From Hysterium pulicare CBS 123377 (Eukaryota > Ascomycota > Dothideomycetes > Hysteriales > Hysteriaceae): 64,000 nucleotides of DNA. The notes beneath the pieces were generated by a model. The model worked only from the letters and a program-made list of their open reading frames with translations, was not told the DNA's origin and did no database searches. Location: assembly GCA_000467715.1 (NCBI GenBank), contig AJFK01000050.1, positions 1 through 64,000 of the forward strand. Reading direction: 5' to 3'. Both the position numbers and the translations under genes were made by a program. The number at the start of each line of letters is the position of its first letter. Positions within the stretch are counted from its first letter, which is position 1. Shown here piece after piece: positions 34,101 through 42,900 of this stretch.

Positions 34101-36040
34101 GGCATATCGCTCCAAGGACTATCGAAGAAGGTCGGATTAGTCTGCAGAAACGTGCTCAGAACATCCTGGGCCAAGGTTGGGTCAAGAGTGGGCACCGTCC
34201 CTGCTCCAGTAGGTTGGTGGGTTGGAGCCTCCCAACCCACCGAAAAGATCTGACTCAATTTGCGCGTAAACGCTTGTATTCGATAGTCGGTCGTTCCGGG
34301 CGCTGTATAATCTGGCAGAGGCGGAGGAGAACTTCCAGTGGTGAAGAATAAGTTCCATGTGGTCGTGGTGATCAGTGGCAACTGGTAGGCGAACTGCAGC
34401 TTTGTCAGGGGCGCAGGAGGAACGAGGAGAGCCTGCGAGATAGAGCCTCCCAGAGCAGTATCTCCCCCTGCAACAACTTCTATCATCAAGTTGAGATATT
34501 CGGCTGAGTCAAATTCAGCGGCAGTCCAGAACGTCGGATCGTCCAGTGGGTTGTCTCGCCAGCCTGTGACAATTGACGTCATGTTGTTGATGAATACCTT
34601 TGGTTGCGAATTTGAAACAACATTCGGAAGCAACGCAGAGAGGCGACGAATGGCTTGGGCGGTATTGATGGAGAAGTTTGTTGTCTGAGCCACCGTTGAA
34701 TGGGAAGAGTTCAAGACGCCGTTATCGACCGCCCATTGAATGGTTTTGATCAGAAACTCCGGTGTGTTGTTGATGGTGGCTTTGTACCGGTCTCCTGACA
34801 TGTTGGTGGGCAGCTGAAACCCAAGAGCGTAGAAATAAGCTGCCGGAACGATGAAATTTGGGCTAATAGGCGTCGTAGTGGGCGCCGTCATAGAGTCATC
34901 CCAACTCGTCAGCACGACCGTAACCTCCGCTGAGATAGCTTTAGTGTTTGTGATTGCCGGATCCAGGGGGAATGTCATTTGAGCCATGGTCGATATGGCG
35001 GATGTACGCTCTGCAGCAATAGCTGCGGATGCAGCGAAGATGTGTTTAGACAATTTCATCGCAATTGCATCGAGTTTAGCATGATAGGCAGTGAGATTGC
35101 CTTCGAACTGACTTCTTGTTTGGTCATTGTCTTTGCTCGGCGCCGTATATAGGTCCTCGATCCCTTGGGGGTTGCCGGAAGGAGGAGGATATTTGGGCAC
35201 AGGTGGTGGAAGAGGGGACCAAGCTCGGTTGTAGGCGATTTGATACGCAACCTCGTTGCATTGCTGTTCGGTCATCGGTGTAGTGATACTCGACAGCTTG
35301 CTCCCCGAGCTCAATTTGTAGACACCGAGGACCAAATCAACAGCCGTCAATAGATTGTCGAAATTGGGAGGAGTGCCATCTTTCTTCAGCAGAATGGATG
35401 CCGTGCCAGGTGGTAAAGGAGATGGTGCATCTGGAATTATCGCATAAAGGCTAGGCTGGCTCATGGAGGGGAAGTTAGGCTGAAGAGGGGGACCATTGGC
35501 GGCGATGCCCATATAGTCAATAGCGAAAGGTGACAATTCCGGAACGGTGTAGCAAGTGGCATTCCATTCAATTTCCGGGGCATCGAGAGAAATGCCGTCT
35601 CGCTTGATGTCCAGCCGGATATCGTATCCATTGGAGGTGGGATAGTCATGGTGAGTAGTAGTGCTGGGGTCTGGAAATTGAATATTGACGGCAATGACCA
35701 CGGTCGCTACGGCCTTCAGAGTGCCGGTAGGCGGTGCCAATGTCAATGGATTGTTCAACACAATATGCTGGATAATCGAGTTCTGAAGAGTATTGGTGGG
35801 TAGCGGCTGAAGAACATCGCCCCAGAATGCTCCATCCTGGAACGAGATGAGTCCCGTGACAGCACTCACTGAGCCCAGCGATAGTTCCTGGTATCCAGTG
35901 GGAGCCTTGACCGGATCGATATCGATGAGATTTTGAGCATAGGCATCGATAGTGAGACCAGAGAGATATCTACCAAAAGTAACAGCATCCGTAGGCGGAT
36001 TGGGCAGGAGGCGGACGATGATCAAATCAGTGCTCGGCAT
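25097..36040 (-). CDS. TcA-like subunit of a Tc (ABC) toxin complex, fungal
   Basis: This is a single uninterrupted 3647-aa frame with an ATG in good context (CAAAATGCC). TcA proteins form the pentameric injection channel of bacterial insecticidal Tc toxins. Residues 1 to about 740 are an extension I cannot assign. From about 755 the VRP1-like start is visible (NCIPPANLCPLGHIEYLHEM, then DVVSARRGNLG). A PA14-like module lies at about 1650-1830 (FIFEWNGTLIVD, VKWEGPG). Further on are blocks like the middle of TcA: RDALVAYLTQ near 2117 and YGENWVQWEEL near 2213. The helical pore region is at about 2780-3100 (LGSDIAQYQWRAADWDVQAL). The TcB-binding domain starts near 3270 (RYLPFEFEGAISKWKVEMP, VVVNLNYTAREGG). 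Cys/His-rich inserts lie near 1517-1542, 2745-2790, 3200-3220, 3360-3406 and 3457-3497. There is no signal peptide. Bacterial TcA is nearer 2500 aa. Confidence 0.9.
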   Translation of the reverse strand: MPSTDLIIVRLLPNPPTDAVTFGRYLSGLTIDAYAQNLIDIDPVKAPTGYQELSLGSVSAVTGLISFQDGAFWGDVLQPLPTNTLQNSIIQHIVLNNPLTLAPPTGTLKAVATVVIAVNIQFPDPSTTTHHDYPTSNGYDIRLDIKRDGISLDAPEIEWNATCYTVPELSPFAIDYMGIAANGPPLQPNFPSMSQPSLYAIIPDAPSPLPPGTASILLKKDGTPPNFDNLLTAVDLVLGVYKLSSGSKLSSITTPMTEQQCNEVAYQIAYNRAWSPLPPPVPKYPPPSGNPQGIEDLYTAPSKDNDQTRSQFEGNLTAYHAKLDAIAMKLSKHIFAASAAIAAERTSAISTMAQMTFPLDPAITNTKAISAEVTVVLTSWDDSMTAPTTTPISPNFIVPAAYFYALGFQLPTNMSGDRYKATINNTPEFLIKTIQWAVDNGVLNSSHSTVAQTTNFSINTAQAIRRLSALLPNVVSNSQPKVFINNMTSIVTGWRDNPLDDPTFWTAAEFDSAEYLNLMIEVVAGGDTALGGSISQALLVPPAPLTKLQFAYQLPLITTTTWNLFFTTGSSPPPLPDYTAPGTTDYRIQAFTRKLSQIFSVGWEAPTHQPTGAGTVPTLDPTLAQDVLSTFLQTNPTFFDSPWSDMPADSDTQRWMNQMLKDLWTLVQITNFTTATPPQTALTPALRMSYMEALYSRGLVSSNRIGALSNAQFIQATTGTVIETNDATTIYNLALTLPHDVPDSGPEPPFGFLPANLGNLVNCIPPANLCPLGHIEYLHEMLKTESNDVALLDVVSARRGNLGSLHTTMANLEIDVLEIDMVIESLEALGSGETPGSTTSSPAVGAVYDTPLDFRNAFGVSEGTCVKDDDLLAAVPAHSSPAVKIEKSAVYDQLKTCFTSPNLPFSRQLEISRRHLCSIGTDRFETMRRFRRDITEFAIDPIVDPVDFQKQVLRLPVRLEIGLEYLCISEDEYQTLYSNDVLDATVANLYGFEPTTEDWRSQVLLLETFLSATGLSYCELQCLQKSGWGVFQVVSMNAIRESDRNSATTEASIDSVEEPGPAAVGLLPDCPPCCLSQWRIVFGDNEALDLILKRLIIFIRLWKTLNSGCRDKISFSQLADISVVLELLDDSGHINPGFIQQLPSLIMLHDFFCLPWSDGPGHDNSGDGAALVSGSSRTKILALWEKTHSTAQNWVWAVQALLYAVQIRAQTEFHCRRREPEFLKIISDNLDPLSKLAGFSDTNPWHKSPTCTIRFAEVLTKIYASRFTVGEILFLFTVQDHLDGDDPFPVASRLETLDRPLELPDDQLFDSLAALRKKLLCVEVSDQECREIGWHEIETIIRDAGYSSTPGSDPLQRLGEHFFPETLEHVGLGVSLDKRRYSTPLNKTQTSPKIWSADPCIPFHYAENQSTNKDSEQVGELWTTIPLRDEDVFRKLEIVRQLRPAEIAAVRNLYYMPRTALAPFALLFNNFGHAVERLVQEACEKERFAYFKRQVLLFRRRCEIISSHLAAHVKRATCRDEGCGCHEPGWEHKEHERHSKTCSEEETRLGWTILKSLIADENTASRSGATGDPWEDDSGSSPSNYIWNTSFSGSAVAAILGLIGTGLKETVESESGAHWTKLCGGLEAFGYEKNKWNAPVPTVIPQLSVVPTATQDDIVSFKNGFAFLDKDEAFLHGAEPFIFEWNGTLIVDCAGCYIFSAGRPHSEDGRPQCDNCDDVMWLVTLQRGQQKFTLLSHGNEKFPGHAFVSREVRLEKGIYAIMVEFAQKEPKFDRALDVERMTTGFQVKWEGPGTEGRCLVVPFCDLIIDTKDGSLGVIQEGGGTSSQFLRLQYFSTLRDIRRTYQRAFKALLFARQFCLDAKERHCDDISELQYLLNNAQQFEGTSFYMTAGSEVNMAASTGAWTAHHAWLNFNFMPVGDPYFPPDLTIDSRASPSQKRQAALFDWWERMFEYTKLRDQMREVSKRPLWVLFQEAGLEQPFLDLANVVRYLKMNPALKGTVLNYSVPGNTIYTITGTDLLNERWTTRVWLARQYIRHVVEVFYTEILEKIRPALWVADDLEVDITISQEKPESGLNNLVGFVQASILNSDDCASRLSTLRELNNGLRKRCRDALVAYLTQLNRVELADGTPITTPRQLSDHLLQDVETDLGESTTRILDAITAIQKFVQRARIGLEPQFTVTQDFSRSWECKFASFETWVSQARRMLYGENWVQWEELKALEKGSEVGHLLSEKLSAELENLGAPGRPLSTSAGLREPKKKGIEPVQTKEMVVLDQHTESTLEHLSLLGSPDHDARPTLLAALVPSAISDNNTESRIPTAVRSAGEQLADISRRSTGSVPIWIESAIRLGTRFIRVAASGRPPAFPYKPVRDKACCEECGKMHIPSIDEYYFWLRDAEAYDGKDVPQNADINAAGDDDPTAPAWDAPTQVPDIFVWPQEPTVVLFWTRIHAGQLLPPRRSAEGVRVDLLSQGSGALNLELEGRDFDSLFLTIASRNLDPTKLSGTNPGFRYDIATDVAVVTPQIKPDTFPTSVGTGLGDFAGYPWFAYFKPGKPLAPPTPFGVALAIGTRLKDNCQYEAALNWLRTAFDPLARDNTWAICKRSRSTLERTTAATDGGVLKPQAVVERDPRFRDSPCCPGVTNQPSALRSRAVFLEYLDTLLLWADHLAEAGSLEKAQQAFVLLETMNYLLGKTPKGVKAHPSPVFNTMIVANFTPSAPPLNPRLLKLYDEVESRISKMRHKTKRKGTSGCSSCSPGKAFDSDPWELPEVARDTCSAVLCPFAPCQPYRFTSIFPKAVELASLVKQLAATLVSAYERGDAEYLSALRQAHERTLLDLGSDIAQYQWRAADWDVQALGESMKAALTRLQYNRMLLNRGNVTGEEAYQTGTQTAMSSNSGANIDEAMATTFSMIPDFAFGVAGTGPYQATQIPIGQKMAAMASGKANMLNTVATISTTQAGLSLTQAGWQRRNEDWQHQIDLCLIEIAQIKRQTLASQRRRDIALKELNNHQRQLEHSDEVLDFMRDKFSRHSMFLFLQRETGMVLRGMFELALRTAHDAYQAFLFERAPTTAGSVRPFPNAAELWNGPFEGVSAGDRLDLALRRLEREYMNNNCRELELNKRISLRDSFPKDFIALRLWGRCEVDIKEWRFDEDHPGLWMRRLKSVALSVPCVAGAYTGVHARLKLVGSKIRTRPLVRHVPKDCCKQKHKEAQHCCCTGTSDCEGEGEDPYIVHRFASEHSSAALTATSHGQDDSGLFETNMRDERYLPFEFEGAISKWKVEMPESNNLFDFQSLADVVVNLNYTAREGGDELKRKSMQDFGFGGPREGWWRAFEIRREFPDSWPKFESNSIYLEGDEDWKGHTRDHHDHGNYSHHGRHQHKDDWGREYHRDDKHQHHHGGGCACKSCQTTSPRTPSPHHHHDGHFDFPLRLRRGMFPFLAPGPPPVRVTTLCIYIVLPRCHDRNRQGCQDCPENKNEDDDPCQCGNEPREKKCCCPAEARHFPIQFIPPGQEDCRERWRAVELVPHIPPPGVLIAEEGEFATLERDKEIYECEIGNLDLHPIGHDERNRPTRGVSGGGEVYGHLRFPRSMGKVKEAWVLCGFEPVPPGQARERGCCDAGGKGDRQKNAYGKGDDGKPRRKYFLDSRDG

Positions 36041-36900
36041 TTTGCAAGGCGATACTCAATGTCGATATCAGTGCCCAAAGGTGTAAAAAGGAGTAAACAC
36101 ACGTTACGATTCGAGAATTCTCCTTTCTTTCGGTTGCCATCTACGGCAGCCAGCACCAAAGCGCAACAAGAGTCGACGATTGCCAGCGTTTGAGAGATGT
36201 CTTCAACATTTGGCATTGAAAGGGGGGCATGGTTGGCCATATTTACCATGTAGTAGTATATGCTGGCTTTGGAGCGCAGGCTGGGCCACGCCTGAGCGCG
36301 CCTCAGCTGATTTGGCACCGCACCCATCTCAGCGATAATGTTCAGCTTGTGGAACACAAGACATTCCAAGCGATCTGAAGCGGGATTAAGCTGGATGGGG
36401 AGATTATTGGAGAGAGGAGCCTGCATTTTCCATTGGACCCTCGACGCAAGCTGAATGGAGTGGCTTGAGATATCTCTTCTTCCAAGGCTTGGGGGCTAGC
36501 AAACCATGCCGAATCTGGCAAGGGTGCTTTCGCTCGGAACTTTCCGCTATGGAATGTGTACCTCTATCCTGCATCTCCTGAACCACCTTTTAGTAGCAGG
36601 CCGCCTTGGAGCCGGCTTTGATCCAATGGGTGATATCAGCGGTGGTGCTGCAGGGCACCTTTCCTCCGAGCTCCAGAGCCTTGGTTCTGACTGCAGCCAT
36701 TTATCTTTGACGTACGACTTACTGTCGCCGCGCATTGAAAAAGACCAAATTGTTTCGACGACTATTCCTAACCTTGTAACTCGCGGAGGTCTCGATATTC
36801 CTGTCGACCCTATCAATTATTCTATCGGTGTTTCGAATTCAACTTTGGTGTCAAGAGTCACGATATACCGGCCCGGCGCTGGACGGACCTCTGAGCCATC
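36041..36900. promoter_or_regulatory. Divergent intergenic region of the Tc locus
   Basis: About 860 bp separate the TcA-like start (minus) from the TcB-TcC start (plus), so both promoters should lie here. Two ATG frames overlap the toxin starts out of frame: a 134-codon minus frame (36022-36426) ending 19 nt inside TcA, and a 152-codon plus frame (36506-36964) ending 64 nt inside TcB-TcC. Neither has a family motif. They are either chance, upstream ORFs that would limit translation, or parts of spliced leaders. No TATA box was identified with confidence. Confidence 0.5.
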
Positions 36901-39900
36901 ATGTCTTCCGAACCTCAGGACCGAGGCTCCCGGCGAACTCAGGCAAATCTACTCAACTCTTTAGACCAAGTAGCTCTTTCAACTGGTTCTGATACGGGCT
37001 CGGGTTCCGACGGTCAAACCCTACCTTCTGTCAATATTCCACGAGGAGGCGGTGCTATCCGCGGCATCGGAGAGACATTCTCTGCGAGTCCTGCCACCGG
37101 TACCGCCACGGCCTCTATCCCGCTCCCAGTGAGCCCGGGCAGATCGGGTTTCGCACCAAGCCTGAGCTTGTCTTACGATTCCGGGGGCGGAAATGGTCCA
37201 TACGGCTTCGGCTGGAGTCTCTCCTTGCCGTCCGTGAGGAGGAAGACGGACCTCGGGCTACCGAAGTATCGCGATAAGGAAGAGTCAGATATCTACCAAA
37301 TCACGGGAGTAGAAGATTTAGTGCCCGTGCTTGAGCGGAGAGAAAAAGGGGACTGGCACCGCCAGAGGCCTAAGAGGCGTCTTGTAGATGGTGTGGAGTA
37401 TGACGTGTATCTCTACCGACCGCGCATTGAGTCTGCCTTCTCTCGCATTGAACGCTGGGTTGCGATTCACAGTCAGAGTACACATTGGAGATCCATCTCA
37501 AGAACCAATGTCACGACCATTTTCGGCGAGGACGAAAGTTCCAGGGTCCATGATCCAGAGGATCCATCCCGTATATTCCAGTGGCTTGCATCACAGAGCT
37601 ACGATGATAAGGGAAATGCCATCGCGTTTGAATACAAGGCCGAAAACTGCGAGTGCGTGGATGTCATGGCACCCCATGAGTTCTACCGGCCAGCTCAGAA
37701 CAGGACTGTCATGAGATACCTCAAAAGAGTTAAATACGGGAATCGTATCTCTCGTCTTGTCCAGAAAATTAGTCCTGACTCAGATTGGATGTTTGACCTT
37801 GTCTTCGACTACGGTGATCATGAGCAGAAATGGCCCACTCCTCGAGAGACACTCCCGTGGCCAACAAGATCTGACCCCTTTTCACTCTCTCGAGCAGGCT
37901 TCGAGGTGCGAACGTACCGTCTGTGTCGACGAGTGCTGATGTTTCACCACTTCCCCGACGAAGTCAACATGGGCAACGACACTCTCGTTTCTTCGCTTGA
38001 TATCACCTACTTCGAAAATGGGCTTGTTGAAAGTACCAATCTGTCTTCAGCAACTTGCACGTCCTCCTTGACCAAGATTTCCTATTTACGCCAAGGTGAT
38101 GGCTACCTTCAAGCAGCAATGCCTCCAGTTGAGATGGAATATTCTGAAGCTACTGTCTCCGACAAGACAAGCTATCTTGACCAATCTGCTCTGGAGGGCA
38201 TCCCAATCGGCGTTCAAGAGCCTGGATATCAATTCATCGACCTTGATGGGGAGGGAGCCTTGGGAATCGTAGCTTATCAGGGTGGCTCCTACTACTACAA
38301 ATCAAACCTTGGAAAAGGAAAGTTTGCCCCGCCTATTGAACTGCCCAAAATGCCGACACTTCACGTTGGTAAAGCTCAGCCGCCTCAATTGATGGATCTC
38401 CTCGGTGATGGCCACATGGACGTGGTTCAATTTGACGGGGTGACACCAGGCTTCTGCAAACGGAACGTCGATGATGAAACGTACGGTTGGGAACCTTGGA
38501 AGGCCTTTAGGTATCTCCCTAACTTAACATGGACTGACCCAAACCTAAAGTTTGTCGATCTCACTGGGGACGGACATGCTGATGTGCTGATTACCGAAGA
38601 CTCCATATTCACCATGTATCCTGGTCTTCTTGAGGATGGCTTTGGATCTCCGAATTATTGGCGTCCGCCAATGGATGAAAACCATGGACCCCGGTTACTT
38701 CTTTCCGACCGCATCGAGTCTCTTTTCCTCGCCGACATGACCGGAGATGGCCTGAGCGACTTGGTCAGAATCCGATATCATGAAGTCTGCTATTGGTCCA
38801 ATCTCGGGTACGGTCGATTTGGTCAAAAGGTCAGCATGTCAAACTCGCCGCTACTGCAGAGTCAAGATCTATTCAGTCAGAGCCGCATTCGGTTGGCGGA
38901 CATCGACGGTACAGGAACGACAGACATTCTGTATCTGAACGGCCATGATACCAAGTTCTATCTCAACCAAAATGGAAACGGTTGGACAAACGGGTTCTGT
39001 ATCACATCATTTCCCGGAACTAGCGACATCACCCACGTTCAAGTTGTCGATCTACTCGCGAAAGGCACTCCTTGCCTCGTATGGTCTTCTGACCTTGCTC
39101 CGGACTTCGGAACCCAAGTACGTTATGTCGAGCTCATGGCAGCCGGTAAGCCGTACTTGGTGATCAAATCCAGAAATAACTTGGGTTCGGAGACGCGGTA
39201 CACATACACTACCTCCAGTCAGTTTTATCTTGCCGACAAAGCACGCGGCGAGCCATGGATAACAAAGCTCCAGTTCCCTGTTCAAGTTGTCGAGAGGGCC
39301 GACACTTTTGACTACATCAGCAAGAACCGCTTCGTCACGCAATATGTCTATCACCATGGCTGCTATGATGGCATTGAGAAGGAGTTCCGCGGATTTGGAA
39401 TGGTGGAGACCTGGGACACTGAGGAGATCTCGACCTTGATAGGCGAGTCTTCACAACACGAATGGGGCCGCGAGTATTCGAACTGGGACCTTGCAACGAC
39501 TTCACCTCCGGTTATGACCAAGACCTGGTATCACACTGGAGTGCAGCTGCCTTTCGCGTCCATTGAAGATTCTTTCCACCGGGAATTCTATCGGGGCGAT
39601 GAGAGCAACGAAATTCGCAATTCCATCCTACCTTCGTCAGTCAGAGTAGGCGATGCCGAATTCATCCGGCATGAGTTCAATCCAGAGGAGATCCGGGAAT
39701 CTTACCGAGCTTTGAAAGGTTCTGTACTTCATTCCGAGCTTTACGCTTTCGACGGAACAAAACGCGCCATGCTCCCATACACAGTCAATAACAGTAACTT
39801 TCTAGTCGAGATGTTGCAGCCTCAGAGCGTGAATCAGCATGCCATTTTTCAGATGCGACCGTTTGAAGCCGTTCAATCCGCTCACGATCGCCAGTTATAC

Positions 39901-42900
39901 CTGGTTGACAATCGCATGGTTCCGGATCCGCGCATCACTCATTCGTTCACTCTCAAGACAGATATGTATGGGAATGTATTGCAGACCGTGACTTTGAGTT
40001 ACGGGCGTCGATGCCCCGACTCCAGCAAACTTCTAGAGCCCAAAGATCATGAAGCACAGAAGCGAGCTTACGCTCTATTTACGGAAAGTAGCGTGACCAA
40101 TGTTGTGAATCTAAAGGATGACTGGTTGCTACCCCTTCCTGCAGAAACTCGCGCATATGAGCTCTACAATTTTCAGGATGCGGATGCGCCGTCGCAGATT
40201 GTGTCATCCAGTTGGATTCAATCAATGCTCGAAAGGCTGGCTACAGGCAAGTTCGACCTGCCATATGAATACTACAATGGCCCACCTAAAGTGGACCAAC
40301 ATCCCTACCGACGTCTCCTTCAACATTCACAGAACTTCTACCGCAAGAACGATCTCACTGGGCCTTTGAGACTCGGTGAGGTGGAGTCCATGGGCTTCCC
40401 GTATATCAGTCTTCAGCTTGCTATTACTCCGGCACAAATGGAGGAGGTGTTCGTGGTTGACGGCAAGCTCTCAATGGAGGCTGTTTCGGATACCCTGGAG
40501 AACTTTGGCGGATACGTTAAGGGAGAGGACGGTAACTGGTGGTCCCGAACAGCGAAAAGTTATTTCTCGCCCGATCGAGAGGATACGTTTATTCAGGAAC
40601 TAGAGTACGGTCAACAACATTTCTTCCAGCCCTGCAGGATGGAGGATCTATTCAGTACGCCCAAGAAACCAATTAATTCCATCATTGCTTATGACATATA
40701 CGATCTCTTGGTTCAGGAGACATCTGATGCCTTGGGTAACAGAGCGACTGTTGGGGAAAGAGACATGGATCCGACAAAGCCACTTGTCCGCGGAGGTCAG
40801 GACTACCGGCTTTTGACACCGTGGTTAGTAATGGACGCCAACCGTAATCTGACTGCCGTTGCCTCCGATGTCATGGGCCTTGTCGTGGGTACGGCCGTCC
40901 TGGGCAAGCCAGAAGCTCCTGAGGGAGACTTACTAGATGACTTTGAACCGAATCTGTCAGAGCTTGCAGTACGGGAATACTTCGAAGCACCGCTGGAGAA
41001 CTTGCATTCGCTGCTTGGGAAGGCCACAGAGCGAGTTATCTACGATTACTGGGCCTATTATCGAACCAGGGATGAGCCATCACCGAAGCCCGTGTGGTCT
41101 TCAACCTTGTCCCGAGACACTCATGTCTCTCAACTGGCGGAGGGTCAGGAGAGCAAGATCACTGTAGATATCGTCTACTCGGATGGGTTTGTGCGAACTG
41201 TGCAGAGCAAAGTTCAAGCTGAGCCAGGCCCCCTCTGCCGCAAAACAGATGCTGCAAATGGTGACGATCACACCAACGGCAAAGAAAAGGAAGTGTGCAA
41301 TGAGCGATGGGTTGGTTCCGGTTGGGTAGTCTACAACAACAAAGGCAAGCCATTGAGAGAGTTTGAACCATTTTTTACCGGAACACACCAATTCGAGAGC
41401 AATGCCAAAGTCGGCGTGAGTCCAATCTTGTTATACGACCCTCTTCAGCGAGTCGTGGCCACGGTTATGCCGGATCACACGTGGACCAAAGTCGTCATGG
41501 ATCCATGGCGAACGCAGTCATGGGATGCAAGCGACTTGGTCCGCATCTCGAACCCGAAATTCGATCCAGATGTAGGCGGCTATTTTGAGCGCCTGGCCCA
41601 GGAGGACTACCTTCCCACCTGGTACGACCAGCGAAAGGACGGCCAATTGGGAAGAGAAGCACAGTGGGCAGCTAAAAAGGCGACAGCCCATGCAGACACG
41701 CCGGGAGTAGTATTCTCAGATGCTCTGGGACATGCCTTTGTAGGGTTTGAGATCATCAAGACGCAGCGAAGCAATTGTGACCAAGCGACGGTAGAAACTG
41801 CACGGACTAGTACGATTGTCGACGTTCAGGGCAACCAGCATGGACTTTACGATGCGATGGGTCGACTGGTCACCACGGCGAGGTACAATTATCTTGGGGC
41901 CTCGATGAGCCAAAACGGAATGGAAAATGGCCAGAGTTGGGTCCTCAATGATGTGTTAGGGAACGGCATCTTATTCTGGGACAGCCGAAAGCAGCGTCTT
42001 CGGATCAATTACGATGAGCTTCGGCGCCCCGTTAGCTTATACCTGAACATTGACGGAGAAGAGGAGATTTTGATAGAGCGCACCTTGTACGGAGAGACAC
42101 TCGAAGATCCAGAGGCTGTCAATGGAAGGACTATGGTCATGGAGGTCAGAGATCAATCCGGAGTAACCACCACTCCGCTTTATGACTTCAAGGGGAACCT
42201 TGTTCAGTCTTGCCACCAGCTCGCGAAGGAATACCGGGAGAATATCGACTGGTCTCAGGATGTCTCACTGGAAGAAAAGAAGTACGAGCAGAGTTTGTCG
42301 TATGATGCGAAAAATCGGACAACACAGACGGTCCTTCCGGATGGCACTATCACTCAGTACGATTACAATGTCAGAAACTTCGAGAACAGCGTCATATCGC
42401 GGCTTCGAGGTGAGGAGACCGATACCAGCACGGCCCTTTCAACAGAGTGCGTTAAGAGGAATCAAGTCGCGATCACAAACATTGACTACGATGCCAAAGG
42501 ACAACGCACCCTGATCGACTACGGCAATGGCGCGCGTACCAGCTACTCATATGATCCTCTCACGTTTCTCCTGATTCATCTACAAACCCGGCGTAGTTCT
42601 GGGCCACTTCTTCAAGACCTGAGCTACACTTACGACCCGGTAGGCAACGTCACCCACATCCACGACAATGCCCAACAAACCATCTTTTTCCGCAATCGTC
42701 GTGTTGAGCCATGTGCCGATTATACCTACGACACGGTCTACCGACTAGTCGAGGCCGGAGGACGTGAGCATCTGGGGCAGATTGACGGAAACTCAAGTCC
42801 ACTGCCAATCGCGCCCAACGCATCTGATAGCTTCAATGTTCGTCTTGATCTCCCCGGAGATGGCAAAGCAATGGGAACCTACGTCGAGTTTTATCTCTAC

